Positions 53,018 to 62,195 of a DNA stretch of 64,000 nucleotides are shown here, in pieces. Positions within the stretch are counted from its first letter, which is position 1. Each line of letters starts with the position of its first letter. The notes under the pieces were generated by a model, which worked only from the letters and a program-made list of their open reading frames with translations, made no database searches and had not been told where the DNA came from. The translations under genes and the position numbers were made by a program. The stretch is from Niabella beijingensis (GTDB lineage Bacteria > Bacteroidota > Bacteroidia > Chitinophagales > Chitinophagaceae), in the NCBI RefSeq assembly GCF_020034665.1, contig NZ_JAIQDI010000001.1:3286001-3350000 (forward strand), read 5' to 3'.

Positions 53018-54430
53018 ATGGAAAAGGATACATTACGGGTTGTAACAGCAGCATCATTATTCGACGGGCATGATGCCGCCATAAATATCATGCGCCGCAT
53101 TTTGCAGTCGAAGGGTGTGGAAATTATCCACCTGGGTCATAACCGGGGAGTACAGGAAATTGTGGAATGTGCGATCGAAGAGGATGCGCATGCCATTGCC
53201 ATCACCAGTTACCAGGGCGGGCACATCGAGTTCTTCAAATATATGAAAGACCTGCTGCAGGAGGCCGGATGCGGCCATATAAAGATCTTTGGCGGCGGCG
53301 GCGGCACCATCCTGCCACAGGAGATCGAAGAACTGCATGCATACGGCGCCACCAGGATCTACAGCCCGGATGACGGCAGGAGGCTGGGACTGGAAGGCAT
53401 GATCGATGACCTCATCCGTATTGCGGCATCACCGGAATCCATGGCGGCGTTCAATAAAGCCTCGGATCTCTGGAACGGACAACCACCGCTGAAGGAGCAA
53501 AAGGAGATCCGTGCCATAGCGCGGGCCATAACACTTGCGGAAAGAGGGAACGGGAGCAGCGCAGATGCAGGGGATACGGACAAAACAGCAGGGGTGCCGG
53601 TATTGGGCATCACCGGTACCGGGGGCGCGGGGAAGTCGTCCGTTACAGACGAACTGGTACGCCGTTTCCTGAATCAGTATACCGATAAGACCATCGCGGT
53701 CATCTCTGTAGACCCCTCGCGGAAAAAAACGGGCGGGGCCTTGCTGGGCGACCGGATCCGTATGAATGCCATTGCCCATCCCCGGGCTTATATGCGTTCT
53801 ATGGCTACGCGCGATGATCATGTGGCGCTGAGCAAGACCGTGCAGCACGCGCTGGATGTTTGCAGGAAGGCCGGGTTTGATCTGATCATCCTGGAAAGCG
53901 CCGGTGTGGGACAAAGCGATGCTTCCATTGTGGACCATGTGGATGTAAGCATGTATGTAATGACACCGGAATACGGCGCAGCCTCCCAGCTGGAGAAGAT
54001 CAATATGCTGGATTATGCCGACCTGATCTGCATTAATAAATTTGATAAAGCCGGGGCGGCAGATGCGCTCATCGAAGTAAAAAAGCAATACCGCAGGAAC
54101 CACCAGTTGTGGAATGCAGCGGATGAAGACCTGCCGGTAACCGGCACCGTTGCGGCTAAATTCAATGACCCGGGAGTGAATGAATTATTTTTGAAGGTCA
54201 TCCAAACCCTGAATAAAAAATGCGGGACCGCTTTTGATGAAGCGCTTTCCTTTCAACATACGGTGCAGCTGGACCGGTCCGTTATTCCCGGGAAAAGGGT
54301 GCGCTACCTGTCTGAGATCGCTGATTCGATCCGCAGTTATAACGGCCGGGTAAACGATCAGGCGGGTATTGCAACAAAATTATACCAGCTGAAGGGCGTA
54401 CTGGAATTATACGGGGATCAACAGCAATGA
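53018..54430 (+). CDS. B12-binding plus G-protein subunit of an IcmF-like acyl-CoA mutase
   Basis: A 470-residue protein. Residues 1-150 are a cobalamin-binding domain with DGHDAA (H18 is the lower ligand to cobalt), TSYQGGH and FGGGGG. Residues about 190-450 are a MeaB/ArgK-like GTPase: Walker A GTGGAGKS (200-207), VDPSRKKTGGALLGD, and NKFD (340-343). This order is that of the first two parts of IcmF, the fused isobutyryl-CoA mutase whose GTPase loads and protects the cofactor. The mutase part follows in the next gene, in the same frame after two stop codons. Confidence 0.9.
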   Translation: MEKDTLRVVTAASLFDGHDAAINIMRRILQSKGVEIIHLGHNRGVQEIVECAIEEDAHAIAITSYQGGHIEFFKYMKDLLQEAGCGHIKIFGGGGGTILPQEIEELHAYGATRIYSPDDGRRLGLEGMIDDLIRIAASPESMAAFNKASDLWNGQPPLKEQKEIRAIARAITLAERGNGSSADAGDTDKTAGVPVLGITGTGGAGKSSVTDELVRRFLNQYTDKTIAVISVDPSRKKTGGALLGDRIRMNAIAHPRAYMRSMATRDDHVALSKTVQHALDVCRKAGFDLIILESAGVGQSDASIVDHVDVSMYVMTPEYGAASQLEKINMLDYADLICINKFDKAGAADALIEVKKQYRRNHQLWNAADEDLPVTGTVAAKFNDPGVNELFLKVIQTLNKKCGTAFDEALSFQHTVQLDRSVIPGKRVRYLSEIADSIRSYNGRVNDQAGIATKLYQLKGVLELYGDQQQ

Positions 54431-54481
54431 TCAGGAACCGGCAAGGGCATCAGGCCGGTTGCCGGAGATAAATGAACATCA

Positions 54482-56455
54482 ATGGAATCAAATTCTATCA
54501 TAAAACAGGCACTTAAGGAACAATACGATCAGCTGCAGCAGCAACTGGAACCGGAGCTGCTGGAAATGCTGCAGCAATGGCCGGATCTGAAAGCGAAATA
54601 CGATCAGGACGCGTTTGAATTTTCGGTAAGGGATAAGACGATCCGGCTTCCGCTGACCGGAACCTCTTTAAGCGGCACCATTATAAAAAAAATTGTTCTC
54701 CCCCGCTACAAAGACTGGGGCGATATTTTAAAATGGCAGCTTCAGGAAAACCTGCCCGGAAGATTTCCGTTTACCGCCGGTGTGTTCGACCTGAAGCGGG
54801 AAGGAGAGGACCCCACCCGGATGTTTGCCGGTGAGGGCAGCCCGGAACGTACCAACAAACGGTTTCATTATGTAAGTGCCGATGCTGCTGCAAAGCGCCT
54901 GAGTACGGCATTCGACAGCGTAACCCTGTATGGGGAAGACCCCGGACACCGTCCGGATATTTACGGGAAGATCGGCAACAGCGGTGTGAGCATTGCCACA
55001 GTAGATGATGCAAAAAAACTGTACAGCGGTTTCGATCTCTGTGATCCTGCCACTTCGGTATCCATGACCATCAATGGTCCGGCACCGATCCTGCTGGCCT
55101 TTTTTCTCAATGCAGCCATTGACCAGCAATGTGAAAAGTACATCACGGAACATCAGCTATGGGATCGGGTGGCGATCATCCGTAAGAAGAAATTTGAAAA
55201 CGGACACAGTCCTCAATACCACAACCCGTTATTCCCCGGTGGTTTACCGGAAGGGAATAACGGACTGGGGCTGCAGCTGCTGGGACTGAGCGGGGATGAA
55301 GTGCTGGAAACGGGGCAATATGCGGCTATCAGGGCAGCTACACTCACAAAAGTAAGAGGCACGGTTCAGGCCGATATTTTAAAAGAAGACCAGGCACAGA
55401 ATACCTGTATCTTTTCAACCGAGTTTGCGCTGAAGCTGATGGGGGATGTTCAGGAATATTTCATACAGAACAAGGTGCGTAATTTTTACAGCGTCAGCAT
55501 CAGCGGTTATCATATTGCTGAAGCAGGGGCCAACCCGGTTACACAACTGGCATTTACACTGGCCAACGGGTTCACGTATGTGGAGTATTACCTGAGCCGG
55601 GGTATGCATATCGATGATTTTGCACCCAACCTGTCTTTCTTTTTCAGCAACGGTATGGATCCGGAATACAGTGTTATCGGCCGTGTGGCGCGCCGCATCT
55701 GGGCCAAGGCCATTAAAAATGTTTATAAAGGCAATGAACGGTCCCAGAAACTGAAATACCATATCCAGACATCAGGACGCAGCCTCCACGCACAGGAAAT
55801 TGATTTTAACGATATCCGCACTACGTTGCAGGCGTTGTATGCGATCTATGATAACTGTAACTCGCTGCACACAAATGCCTACGACGAGGCCATTACAACA
55901 CCCACCGAAGAAAGTGTACGCCGGGCCATGGCCATCCAGCTGATCATCAACCGGGAACTGGGAACGGTTAAAACGGAGAACTTTATACAGGGGAGTTTTG
56001 CCATCGAGGAACTGACAGACCTGGTGGAAGAGGCCGTACTGATGGAGTTTGACCGGATCAACGAGCGCGGTGGAGTACTGGGGGCGATGGAGCGGATGTA
56101 CCAGCGTAATAAGATCCAGGAAGAAAGTCTTTATTATGAAATGAAAAAGAACGATGGCAGCCTGCCCCTGGTAGGCGTGAATACGTTTCTGAATAAACAG
56201 GGCAGCCCCACGGTAATGCCCGATGAGGTGATCCGGAGCGAAGTGGCGGAAAAGGAGCAGCAGATCCATAACCTGGAGCAGTTTCAGGATGCGAATAAAA
56301 CAAAGAGCGCGGAATCAATTACCCGGCTGAAAGAGGCGGCTATATCCGGAGCGAATCTTTTTGATGTGCTGATGGATTGTGTGAAGACCTGTTCCCTGGG
56401 GCAGATTACTCATGCGCTGTACGAAGTTGGCGGGCAATACCGCCGGAATATGTGA
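54482..56455 (+). CDS. Acyl-CoA mutase large-subunit domain (IcmF-like, methylmalonyl-CoA mutase family)
   Basis: A 657-residue protein with the TIM-barrel substrate domain of adenosylcobalamin-dependent acyl-CoA mutases, without a B12 domain of its own. [41 protein letters not shown] and [20 protein letters not shown] are family signatures. It should isomerise isobutyryl-CoA/butyryl-CoA or a related short-chain acyl-CoA, together with the preceding B12/GTPase protein. The two lengths add up to about 1127 residues, the size of IcmF. The exact substrate cannot be read. It starts 51 bp after the upstream stop codon. Confidence 0.92.
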   Translation: MESNSIIKQALKEQYDQLQQQLEPELLEMLQQWPDLKAKYDQDAFEFSVRDKTIRLPLTGTSLSGTIIKKIVLPRYKDWGDILKWQLQENLPGRFPFTAGVFDLKREGEDPTRMFAGEGSPERTNKRFHYVSADAAAKRLSTAFDSVTLYGEDPGHRPDIYGKIGNSGVSIATVDDAKKLYSGFDLCDPATSVSMTINGPAPILLAFFLNAAIDQQCEKYITEHQLWDRVAIIRKKKFENGHSPQYHNPLFPGGLPEGNNGLGLQLLGLSGDEVLETGQYAAIRAATLTKVRGTVQADILKEDQAQNTCIFSTEFALKLMGDVQEYFIQNKVRNFYSVSISGYHIAEAGANPVTQLAFTLANGFTYVEYYLSRGMHIDDFAPNLSFFFSNGMDPEYSVIGRVARRIWAKAIKNVYKGNERSQKLKYHIQTSGRSLHAQEIDFNDIRTTLQALYAIYDNCNSLHTNAYDEAITTPTEESVRRAMAIQLIINRELGTVKTENFIQGSFAIEELTDLVEEAVLMEFDRINERGGVLGAMERMYQRNKIQEESLYYEMKKNDGSLPLVGVNTFLNKQGSPTVMPDEVIRSEVAEKEQQIHNLEQFQDANKTKSAESITRLKEAAISGANLFDVLMDCVKTCSLGQITHALYEVGGQYRRNM

Positions 56456-56498
56456 TATTTTCTTAATTTCGCCAGATTCAATATCTAAAACAAATAGT

Positions 56499-56957
56499 AT
56501 GGAAACGGGTTTGCTACATCTGCATAGTTTTTTGCGCTGGGTAATTCTATTGTTATTGCTGGTTGCTATTTTTAAAAGCATCGGTGTGGGCAGCCGGCCG
56601 TTTACAAACGGCCATCGTAAGGCCGGGTTATTTTTGATGATTGCCGTTGATATCGAATTCCTGGTGGGAGTTATTCAATGGTTCACCGGGGCACATGGAT
56701 TAAAGGTGATCCAGGCGCAGGGTATGTCCGCAGTTATGCAAAATGCCACATTACGGTTCTTTGCCGTAGAGCACATCACCATGATGCTGATCGCTGTGGT
56801 GCTGATCCATATTGGAAAATCGTTTGCCAAAAAGAATATTTCTGATCGAAAAAAACACCGGAAGACCGTACTGTTTTATGTACTGGCATTGATCATTATC
56901 CTTGCGGCAATTCCCTGGCCGTTCCGTGAAGTGGGACTGGGAAGAGGCTGGTTCTAG
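56499..56957 (+). CDS. Four-helix membrane protein (annotated as cytochrome b-like in relatives)
   Basis: A 152-residue protein with four hydrophobic helices. METGLLHLHSFLRWVILLLL, a VEHITMMLIAVVLIHIGK helix with a His, and the C-terminal PWPFREVGLGRGWF recall a small conserved Bacteroidota membrane family that I have seen named cytochrome B. Histidines near helix ends (H7, H9 and the EH pair) could bind haem, but this is unproven. The start at 56499 is used because upstream residues are hydrophilic, overlap the mutase gene and lack family likeness. Confidence 0.75.
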   Translation: METGLLHLHSFLRWVILLLLLVAIFKSIGVGSRPFTNGHRKAGLFLMIAVDIEFLVGVIQWFTGAHGLKVIQAQGMSAVMQNATLRFFAVEHITMMLIAVVLIHIGKSFAKKNISDRKKHRKTVLFYVLALIIILAAIPWPFREVGLGRGWF

Positions 56958-56984
56958 AAGATATTCCATAAAGACCTTATACCG

Positions 56985-57009
56985 GGTGGCTGTACAGCCA
57001 CCTTTTTTT
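56985..57009 (+). terminator. Intrinsic terminator after the four-helix protein gene
   Basis: A 7-bp stem GGTGGCT / AGCCACC around GTAC is followed by seven T. It lies 27 bases after the stop codon. Confidence 0.85.
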
Positions 57010-57139
57010 ATGGATCAAAATACTGGTAAACCGGTATTTGCAGCAGCAGGCAGTGTGAATATTTTTGCTGCAGCTTATGAGGCAGGGCTGCCGAAAACTG
57101 CGGATAACAGAGTAGGCGTAAAATTATAAAACATAAACT

Positions 57140-57610
57140 ATGAAAGTGTTTAAGATCTTGTTGTTTTCCGGCCTGTTGCTGACCTTATTGAATTCCTGTT
57201 CCAAGGATGATAAACCGGGACTTCCTTCAAATAATAACAAGGCAAAGCTGACCTTTACGGTGTCCAATACCTTTCACAAAGCTGAAGGAGATGATTTCGA
57301 AGTGAGCGTTGGCGCCGGTGACAAAAAGGGGAATTTTATAGACTGGATGGTGAACGGCGCAAAAAAAACAGGAACTGTTGTGCTAGTTGGTACGGATGAT
57401 TTTAACGGAGGCAAGACCATCGTTATCGAATCCGCCAGCAACTTTTTCTCAGGAAATGTACATTTTGGCGGGTTTGAAGGTGCGGCTACACCCTTTACGG
57501 TAACATGGAAAATAGAGGTGAACGGCAGCACCATAGAGGAAGGCACACAGCGGGTGGTTAAAGATATGTCACCCTCATTTTCCAGGTCTTTTGAGCTGGG
57601 GGAAAGATAA
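57140..57610 (+). CDS. Hypothetical lipoprotein
   Basis: A 156-residue protein. The N-terminus MKVFKILLFSGLLLTLLNSC ends in a lipobox cysteine (C20), followed by SKDDKPG, a typical Bacteroidota lipoprotein-export-like acidic stretch (S/K-D-D). The remainder is predicted beta-rich (FEVSVGAGDKKGNFIDWMV, NFFSGNVHFGGFEG). It has no domain that I recognise. The acidic residues after the cysteine are compatible with surface export. It is followed by its own terminator. Confidence 0.72.
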   Translation: MKVFKILLFSGLLLTLLNSCSKDDKPGLPSNNNKAKLTFTVSNTFHKAEGDDFEVSVGAGDKKGNFIDWMVNGAKKTGTVVLVGTDDFNGGKTIVIESASNFFSGNVHFGGFEGAATPFTVTWKIEVNGSTIEEGTQRVVKDMSPSFSRSFELGER

Positions 57611-57677
57611 GAACATCCGCAGGGCGGCTGGGATAACTGCTCTCCGTAGTTGTTTCTTTTGATTTCTTCATAAAACC

Positions 57678-57711
57678 GGGGCTGTATCATACCTGATACG
57701 GCCTCTTTTTT
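57678..57711 (+). terminator. Intrinsic terminator of the hypothetical lipoprotein gene
   Basis: A stem of about 12 bp (GGGGCTGTATCA / TGATACGGCCTC, with G-U pairs) has the loop TACC and a T6 run behind it. Confidence 0.75.
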
Positions 57712-57721
57712 GTGCGGGCCG

Positions 57722-58216
57722 TCACCGGCCCTTCAGCTCGATCACTTCACAGTCGCGGATCGTATTCCCGTCGATGGCAAACCGGATCAGCGTACGCACT
57801 TTATGCCAGCCCTGTTTGCCTGCAGCGCCGGGGTTCATGTGCAGGCATTGCAGTGCATCGTCGTAGATGATCTTGAGTATATGCGAATGACCGCTGATAA
57901 AAAGTAACGGCCGCTCTTTTAAAAGCAATGGTTTGGTCTCTTTATTATATTTCGGGGGATAACCACCGATATGGCGGATCATCACCTTCACCCCTTCACA
58001 GGTAAATACCAGTGTTTCTGGAAATTCGGACCGGATGTCCTGTCCGTCGATATTGCCATAAACGCCCCGGAGCGTTTTAAAGGCTGCGAGTTGTTCCGCC
58101 AGTTCCTTAGAGCCAAAATCACCGGCATGCCACAGTTCGTCGCAGTCCTTAAAATAATTAAATACCGCGTCGTCTAAAAAACCATGTGTATCAGAAAGCA
58201 GGCCGATCCGTTTCAA
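57722..58216 (-). CDS. YfcE/MJ0936-type metallophosphoesterase
   Basis: A 164-residue calcineurin-like phosphoesterase. Metal ligands lie in LLSDTHG (D9, H11), HAGDFGS, YGNIDGQ, FISGHSHI and MNPGAAG, the full YfcE set. It hydrolyses phosphodiesters in the cytoplasm, probably with Mn2+. The frame starts with TTG (58216), and no suitable ATG is near; the residues MKRIGLLSDTHG match the family start, so TTG initiation is likely. Confidence 0.9.
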   Translation of the reverse strand: MKRIGLLSDTHGFLDDAVFNYFKDCDELWHAGDFGSKELAEQLAAFKTLRGVYGNIDGQDIRSEFPETLVFTCEGVKVMIRHIGGYPPKYNKETKPLLLKERPLLFISGHSHILKIIYDDALQCLHMNPGAAGKQGWHKVRTLIRFAIDGNTIRDCEVIELKGR

Positions 58217-58239
58217 TCTTTTTATTTAAAAATAGGCAT

Positions 58240-58270
58240 AAAAAAACAGTCCGGCAACTACCGGACTGTT
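58240..58270 (-). terminator. Intrinsic terminator of the outer-membrane barrel gene
   Basis: A 10-bp perfect stem (AACAGTCCGG / CCGGACTGTT) with a 6-base loop. On the minus strand it is followed by a T-run. It ends the transcript of the gene at 58294. Confidence 0.85.
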
Positions 58271-58293
58271 TATCATTGATGCTGCAGCATCAA

Positions 58294-58884
58294 TTAGAAG
58301 TTCTTGGAAATACCAATGTTAACTGTCTTACCAAAGTTGAACTTGAAATTGTTCTCACCGTGATCAGCGTCTTTAACTTTCATGGTATTGAATTCAACAC
58401 CACCAAAGTCAAAGTTCAGGCCAAAGCCGTTTTTAACATTGATGAAAACAGCAGGGAACAACCGTGCATAACCACCATTCGCCTTAAGCGTTGTAGAAGT
58501 GGTAGTGTTGTTGTCTGTGATCTCTGTTTTTTTGTTCAGACCCTGGTAACCACCTTCCAGCTGACCGAAGATGGAGAAGATGTCAGAGATAGGCTGTGTG
58601 TAACGAACAAACGGTCCTACTCTGAAAGCCGTAGCTTTTTCAACTTCATCACTTCCTTTCGGGTCTTCTTTGGCGAAGCCAACACCACCTGTCACACCAA
58701 CAGTCCAGTTATCATTGAACTGATAACCTACGAACGGAGCGATGTTGAAAGAAGTTGTTTTTGTTTCTTCTGCGTCTTTGTTGGTTTCAACACCAACATT
58801 ACCACCCACTAAAACAGTTCCACTTTGTGCATTTGCGCCTGCCACTACAGCCAGGGAGAAAATGCCTAATACAATTTTTTTCAT
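58294..58884 (-). CDS. Outer-membrane beta-barrel protein
   Basis: A 196-residue protein with a signal peptide (MKKIVLGIFSLAVVAGANAQ, cleavage after residue 20). The mature part consists of alternating amphipathic strands (VLVGGNVGVETN, FNIAPFVGYQFNDNWTVGVT, FRVGPFVRYTQPI) and ends with the aromatic NIGISKNF. This is the OmpW/PorT-like small barrel type (OMP_b-brl). A single-gene unit with a strong terminator and codon usage like a well-expressed gene. Its function is unknown. Confidence 0.88.
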   Translation of the reverse strand: MKKIVLGIFSLAVVAGANAQSGTVLVGGNVGVETNKDAEETKTTSFNIAPFVGYQFNDNWTVGVTGGVGFAKEDPKGSDEVEKATAFRVGPFVRYTQPISDIFSIFGQLEGGYQGLNKKTEITDNNTTTSTTLKANGGYARLFPAVFINVKNGFGLNFDFGGVEFNTMKVKDADHGENNFKFNFGKTVNIGISKNF

Positions 58885-59318
58885 TTGATCGAAGTTTTAA
58901 TTCGCGGCCCCTGGTTCAATAAACATGCCAAATCATAATGAAAATTTAAAAAAAAATTAATGATCTCTTAATAACCCGCTGTCGGGTAACTATTGTACGA
59001 ACGTATGTTAAATGGCCTGAAATGCAGCGTGCTAAAGGGTTTTGAAGAATATCGGTACAACAGGAAGTTTTTTTCCGGACAAAGTGGCTGTTCTTCCGGG
59101 CGGGGTGATGAAATAACAGGCACGCTGAAAGTTTGTCGGTTCTATAGGATGAACGGCCGGTTCACATTACCCGATACTATTATAATACGAACAGACAGCG
59201 CCGGGAAATAGGGTTACTGGTTGAGCCGGAAAAAAGTACTGCTCCGCCGGAGTATTTGTCATTATTTTGTCTATCTTAGGAAAGTAAAAGCCCATTGTTT
59301 GCATTAAATTAAATTCAT
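58885..59318. other. 434-bp intergenic region without a recognised gene
   Basis: It lies between the outer-membrane barrel gene (minus strand) and the small gene at 59319 (plus strand), so it should hold both promoters. I see AT-rich sequence near 58925-58965 and no TAnnTTTG match that I would trust. One open frame (58993-59211) shows no family features and is not called. Confidence 0.5.
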
Positions 59319-59714
59319 ATGAAATTACATGAACTGAAACCAGGAGACTGGGTGGTTGTTAATGATGATGGCGTATCGCGCGAGGGATCGGTCGTTCGCG
59401 TGAGCAATGAGGAACGCGAGGTTTGTGTGGATAACGGTATCCAGGAATTCTGGTACCCGCTTGACCAGGTACAGCCGATCCCCCTGAATGAGGCCCAATT
59501 GATGCGGCTGGGCTTTGAAAAAATGGACAATAACACCACGGACGGGGTCAAGTACGGAAAGGGACCCTTCCGGGTGCTGGTGCCAGCGGCGGACAATTTT
59601 TCAAGAAGTGAGGTATGGTACCGGGAAGACCGTCGCCATTTTGACCGTCCGCTTACCGTGAGTGAGCTGCAAAATATTCATTTACAAATGACTAAAGTGC
59701 CGCTCGTGCATTAA
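59319..59714 (+). CDS. Conserved-looking hypothetical protein with a KOW/SH3-like start
   Basis: A 131-residue soluble protein with no signal peptide. The first 55 residues (KLHELKPGDWVVVNDDGVSR, GSVVRVSNEEREVCVDNG) look like a small SH3/KOW-like beta-barrel. The rest contains QPIPLNEAQLMRLGFEKM and ends in QLMTKVPLVH-like residues. I do not recognise the family. Its last part (KYGKGPFRVLVP and NIHLQMTKVP) reads like a conserved phage or Bacteroidota housekeeping protein, but this is only an impression. It precedes the ribosomal operon on the same strand, with a promoter in between. Confidence 0.7.
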   Translation: MKLHELKPGDWVVVNDDGVSREGSVVRVSNEEREVCVDNGIQEFWYPLDQVQPIPLNEAQLMRLGFEKMDNNTTDGVKYGKGPFRVLVPAADNFSRSEVWYREDRRHFDRPLTVSELQNIHLQMTKVPLVH

Positions 59715-59806
59715 TTTTTACTGGTTTTGCACCTCCGGGGGCCAGATGATACAGCTTTATTCTGAAATTTAGGCAGAATAAGGCTTTTTTATTATAAAAT
59801 ATTACC

Positions 59807-59814
59807 TATCTTTG
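59807..59814 (+). promoter_or_regulatory. -7 promoter element (TATCTTTG) of the infA-rplQ operon
   Basis: A TAnnTTTG match 16 bases upstream of the infA start. The operon therefore has its own promoter and does not depend on a preceding secY/map unit. Confidence 0.6.
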
Positions 59815-59830
59815 CAGCCCTAAAATTTGT

Positions 59831-60049
59831 ATGTCAAAACAACCTTTAATAAAACAAGACGGAGTCATCCTGGAAGCCCTGTCTAATGCGATGTTCAGGG
59901 TAAAGCTGGAAAACGGCCACGAGGTTTTGGCAACAATTTCCGGTAAGATGCGGATGCATTACATTCGTATTCTGCCCGGAGATAAGGTGGGATTGGAAAT
60001 GTCTCCTTATGATTTGACCAGGGGCAGGATAAATTTCCGCTATAAATAA
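59831..60049 (+). CDS. infA: Translation initiation factor IF-1
   Basis: A 72-residue OB-fold protein. [29 protein letters not shown] and [18 protein letters not shown] are the classic IF-1 sequence. It binds the A site of the 30S subunit during initiation. First gene of the operon infA-rpmJ-rpsM-rpsK-rpsD-rpoA-rplQ. Confidence 0.98.
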   Translation: MSKQPLIKQDGVILEALSNAMFRVKLENGHEVLATISGKMRMHYIRILPGDKVGLEMSPYDLTRGRINFRYK

Positions 60050-60076
60050 TTGGCTAAAAACCTTAAATTAAAAAAG

Positions 60077-60193
60077 ATGAGAGTAAGAGCATCCATTAAA
60101 AAACGCAGCGCCGACTGTAAAATTGTACGTCGCAAAGGGAAGCTTTATGTTATTAACAAAAAGAATCCCCGTTTTAAACAAAGACAAGGATAA
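60077..60193 (+). CDS. rpmJ: 50S ribosomal protein L36 (bL36)
   Basis: A 38-residue basic protein starting [20 protein letters not shown] and ending [10 protein letters not shown]. It lies 27 bp after infA, in its usual place. It has the first zinc-ligand-type Cys (C14 in SADCKIV), but the other expected Cys and His are replaced, so it is the zinc-free (C-) form. Confidence 0.97.
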   Translation: MRVRASIKKRSADCKIVRRKGKLYVINKKNPRFKQRQG

Positions 60194-60275
60194 AATATTT
60201 TAAAAAACAAAAATCAAAATACAAGAACCAATTGACAATTGTTATTTGTTTCTTGAAATTTAAATTCAACAAAAT

Positions 60276-60656
60276 ATGGCACGTATTGCCGGCGTAGATT
60301 TACCAAAGAACAAAAGGGGCGAAATTGGCCTGACCTATATTTATGGCATTGGCCCTTCTACAGCAAAATATATTCTGGATAAGAATAGCATTGATCGCAG
60401 TAAAAAAGTGAACGAGTGGAATGATGATGAGTTGAATGCGATCCGTTCTACCATAACCGAAGAGCTGAAAGTGGAAGGACAGCTGAGAAGCGAAGTGCAA
60501 ATGAATATCAAGCGCCTGCTGGATATCGCCTGCTATCGCGGACTGCGTCACAGAAAAGGGCTTCCGGTGCGTGGACAGCGTACTAAAACCAACAGCCGTA
60601 CACGTAAAGGAAAACGTAAGACCGTTGCGGGTAAGAAAAAAGCCGCTAAGAAATAA
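60276..60656 (+). CDS. rpsM: 30S ribosomal protein S13 (uS13)
   Basis: A 126-residue basic protein. [34 protein letters not shown] and the C-terminal [20 protein letters not shown] followed by a lysine-rich tail are the S13 signature. It sits in the head of the small subunit and contacts L5 and tRNA. It follows rpmJ after 82 bp. Confidence 0.98.
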   Translation: MARIAGVDLPKNKRGEIGLTYIYGIGPSTAKYILDKNSIDRSKKVNEWNDDELNAIRSTITEELKVEGQLRSEVQMNIKRLLDIACYRGLRHRKGLPVRGQRTKTNSRTRKGKRKTVAGKKKAAKK

Positions 60657-60663
60657 TTAGCAC

Positions 60664-60719
60664 TCAGCTTTTAGTGGTCAGTTATCAGTATTTGCTGATT
60701 ACCGGCGACTAAAAGCTGA
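60664..60719. repeat. Inverted repeat in the rpsM-rpsK gap
   Basis: Perfect 12-bp arms TCAGCTTTTAGT (60664-60675) and ACTAAAAGCTGA (60708-60719) are separated by 32 bp. The 190-bp gap contains no gene. The arms could form a hairpin in the operon mRNA. Confidence 0.65.
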
Positions 60720-60846
60720 CCGCTTTTATAATATGCACTATTAACTACCGGTTTTACTTCGGATACGCGGTGCACGTGGAGGGTTGAACCGGGTCTCGTT
60801 TTATCAACGGGATATTTTTTTAAAAGAATACCTCAGTTTTTCAATC

Positions 60847-61248
60847 ATGGCAAAAGCACAAAACAGCGCAAAAGCCGCTGCAAAAAAGAGAATTGTAAAG
60901 GTAGACGCTTACGGCGATGCCCACATCTCTGCAACATTTAACAACATCATCATCAGCCTGACCAACAAGACCGGCCAGGTGATTTCCTGGAGCAGCGCCG
61001 GTAAAATGGGCTTCCGCGGTTCCAAGAAGAACACACCGTATGCCGCTCAGACAGCTGCCGCAGACGCTGCTAAAGTAGCGCTGGATGCAGGCTTAAAAAG
61101 AGTGGATGTATTTGTAAAAGGACCGGGATCCGGCCGTGAAGGAGCGATCCGTTCCCTTTCCCAGTCCGGTATCGAGATCGTGATGATCAAGGACGTTACG
61201 CCTTTACCGCATAACGGATGTCGTCCTCCCAAGAAAAGAAGAGTATAA
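60847..61248 (+). CDS. rpsK: 30S ribosomal protein S11 (uS11)
   Basis: A 133-residue protein. [40 protein letters not shown] and [19 protein letters not shown] are the S11 sequence. The ATG at 60847 ([15 protein letters not shown]) is the family start; an upstream in-frame ATG at 60784 would add 21 unlike residues. It lies in the platform of the 30S subunit. Confidence 0.98.
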   Translation: MAKAQNSAKAAAKKRIVKVDAYGDAHISATFNNIIISLTNKTGQVISWSSAGKMGFRGSKKNTPYAAQTAAADAAKVALDAGLKRVDVFVKGPGSGREGAIRSLSQSGIEIVMIKDVTPLPHNGCRPPKKRRV

Positions 61249-61260
61249 GGCCCTCCTAAA

Positions 61261-61376
61261 TCCTCCCGGGGGAGGACTTTAACAGGCTGATTTATAAAAG
61301 TTCTTTACTATATAGCATTTGCTTTTAGAAGTGAATGCTGCCAAATTAGGTTTCACTCTCCTTCCCAAAGGGAAGG
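61261..61376. repeat. Two palindromes in the rpsK-rpsD gap
   Basis: TCCTCCCGGGGGAGGA (61261-61276) and CCTTCCCAAAGGGAAGG (61360-61376) are near-perfect hairpins in a 236-bp gap between ribosomal genes. Both resemble C/G-rich REP-like intergenic motifs. No T-run follows them, so they are not obvious terminators. Confidence 0.6.
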
Positions 61377-61484
61377 TTGGGATGGGCCGTTCATTTTATA
61401 AAAAGGGTACACAATTAATTTTTTCCAAAGCTTTTTACTGATTGTTGTACCGGTTTCTAAAAAAGCTTAAATGAAAGTATAATT

Positions 61485-62090
61485 ATGGCACGTTACAATG
61501 GTCCTAAGACCAAAATCTCCCGTATTTTCGGAGAGCCTATTTTAGGTAATGGTAAATGGTTGGGTAAGAACAGTAACCCTCCCGGTATGCACGGTGAAAA
61601 GCGTAAGCGTAAAACCCTTGGTGAATACGCCTTACAGCTGCGTGAAAAACAAAAAGCCAAATACACCTATGGTGTACTGGAAAAACAATTCCGAAAAACA
61701 TTTGAGGAAGCGAACCGCCGCAAGGGCATTACCGGTGAAAACCTTATTAAATTACTAGAAGCACGCTTGGACAACACCGTGTTCCGTATGGGTATCGCAC
61801 CCAGCCGCCCTGCTGCACGCCAGCTGGTGAGCCACAAGCACATCGAGGTAAACGGCGAAGTAGTGAACATCCCTTCTTACCAGTTAAAGGCAGGTGATAT
61901 CATCACCTTGAAAGAAGGCAGCAAGAACCGTTCTTCCATTACAAGCGTGATCCGTCCCAAAAACCCCAAATTCGGATGGATTGATTTCAATGAAACTGAA
62001 ATCAAAGGTACTTTCATCACTTATCCTGAAAGGGAAAGCGTTCCTGAGAACATTAAGGAGCAACTGATTGTTGAATTGTACAGTAAGTAA
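61485..62090 (+). CDS. rpsD: 30S ribosomal protein S4 (uS4)
   Basis: A 201-residue protein that starts 16S rRNA assembly and controls translation accuracy. MARYNGPKTKISRIFGEPIL, the S4 domain with LLEARLDNTVFRMGIAPSRP and AARQLVSHKHIEVNGEVVNI, and ESVPENIKEQLIVELYSK are all as in S4. The zinc-binding cysteines of the zinc-binding S4 type are absent. Length is normal for the family. Confidence 0.98.
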   Translation: MARYNGPKTKISRIFGEPILGNGKWLGKNSNPPGMHGEKRKRKTLGEYALQLREKQKAKYTYGVLEKQFRKTFEEANRRKGITGENLIKLLEARLDNTVFRMGIAPSRPAARQLVSHKHIEVNGEVVNIPSYQLKAGDIITLKEGSKNRSSITSVIRPKNPKFGWIDFNETEIKGTFITYPERESVPENIKEQLIVELYSK

Positions 62091-62195
62091 TAGTGAATAG
62101 CTACTGGTTAATAGCTGATGGAAATATGCTCCGACTGTTTCCGCTTCAGCGATTAACTTTTAGCGTTTTACCAATAACCATTATAATAAAGTAAA

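Noticed and set aside
54428..54482. Simple frameshift or sequencing error in one IcmF gene
   Set aside because: Both halves are in the same frame and two separate TGA codons intervene, so one base error cannot explain it; kept as a split gene.
57010..57129. 39-codon open frame between the four-helix protein and the hypothetical lipoprotein
   Set aside because: It begins directly on the T-run of a strong terminator, has no promoter element and no recognisable feature.
58186..58812. 208-codon open frame on the plus strand across the outer-membrane barrel gene
   Set aside because: Antisense to a gene with signal peptide, beta-strand pattern and its own terminator; composition reflects the reverse complement.
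58993..59211. 72-codon open frame in the 434-bp gap
   Set aside because: No promoter, no similarity and unremarkable sequence; chance is likely.
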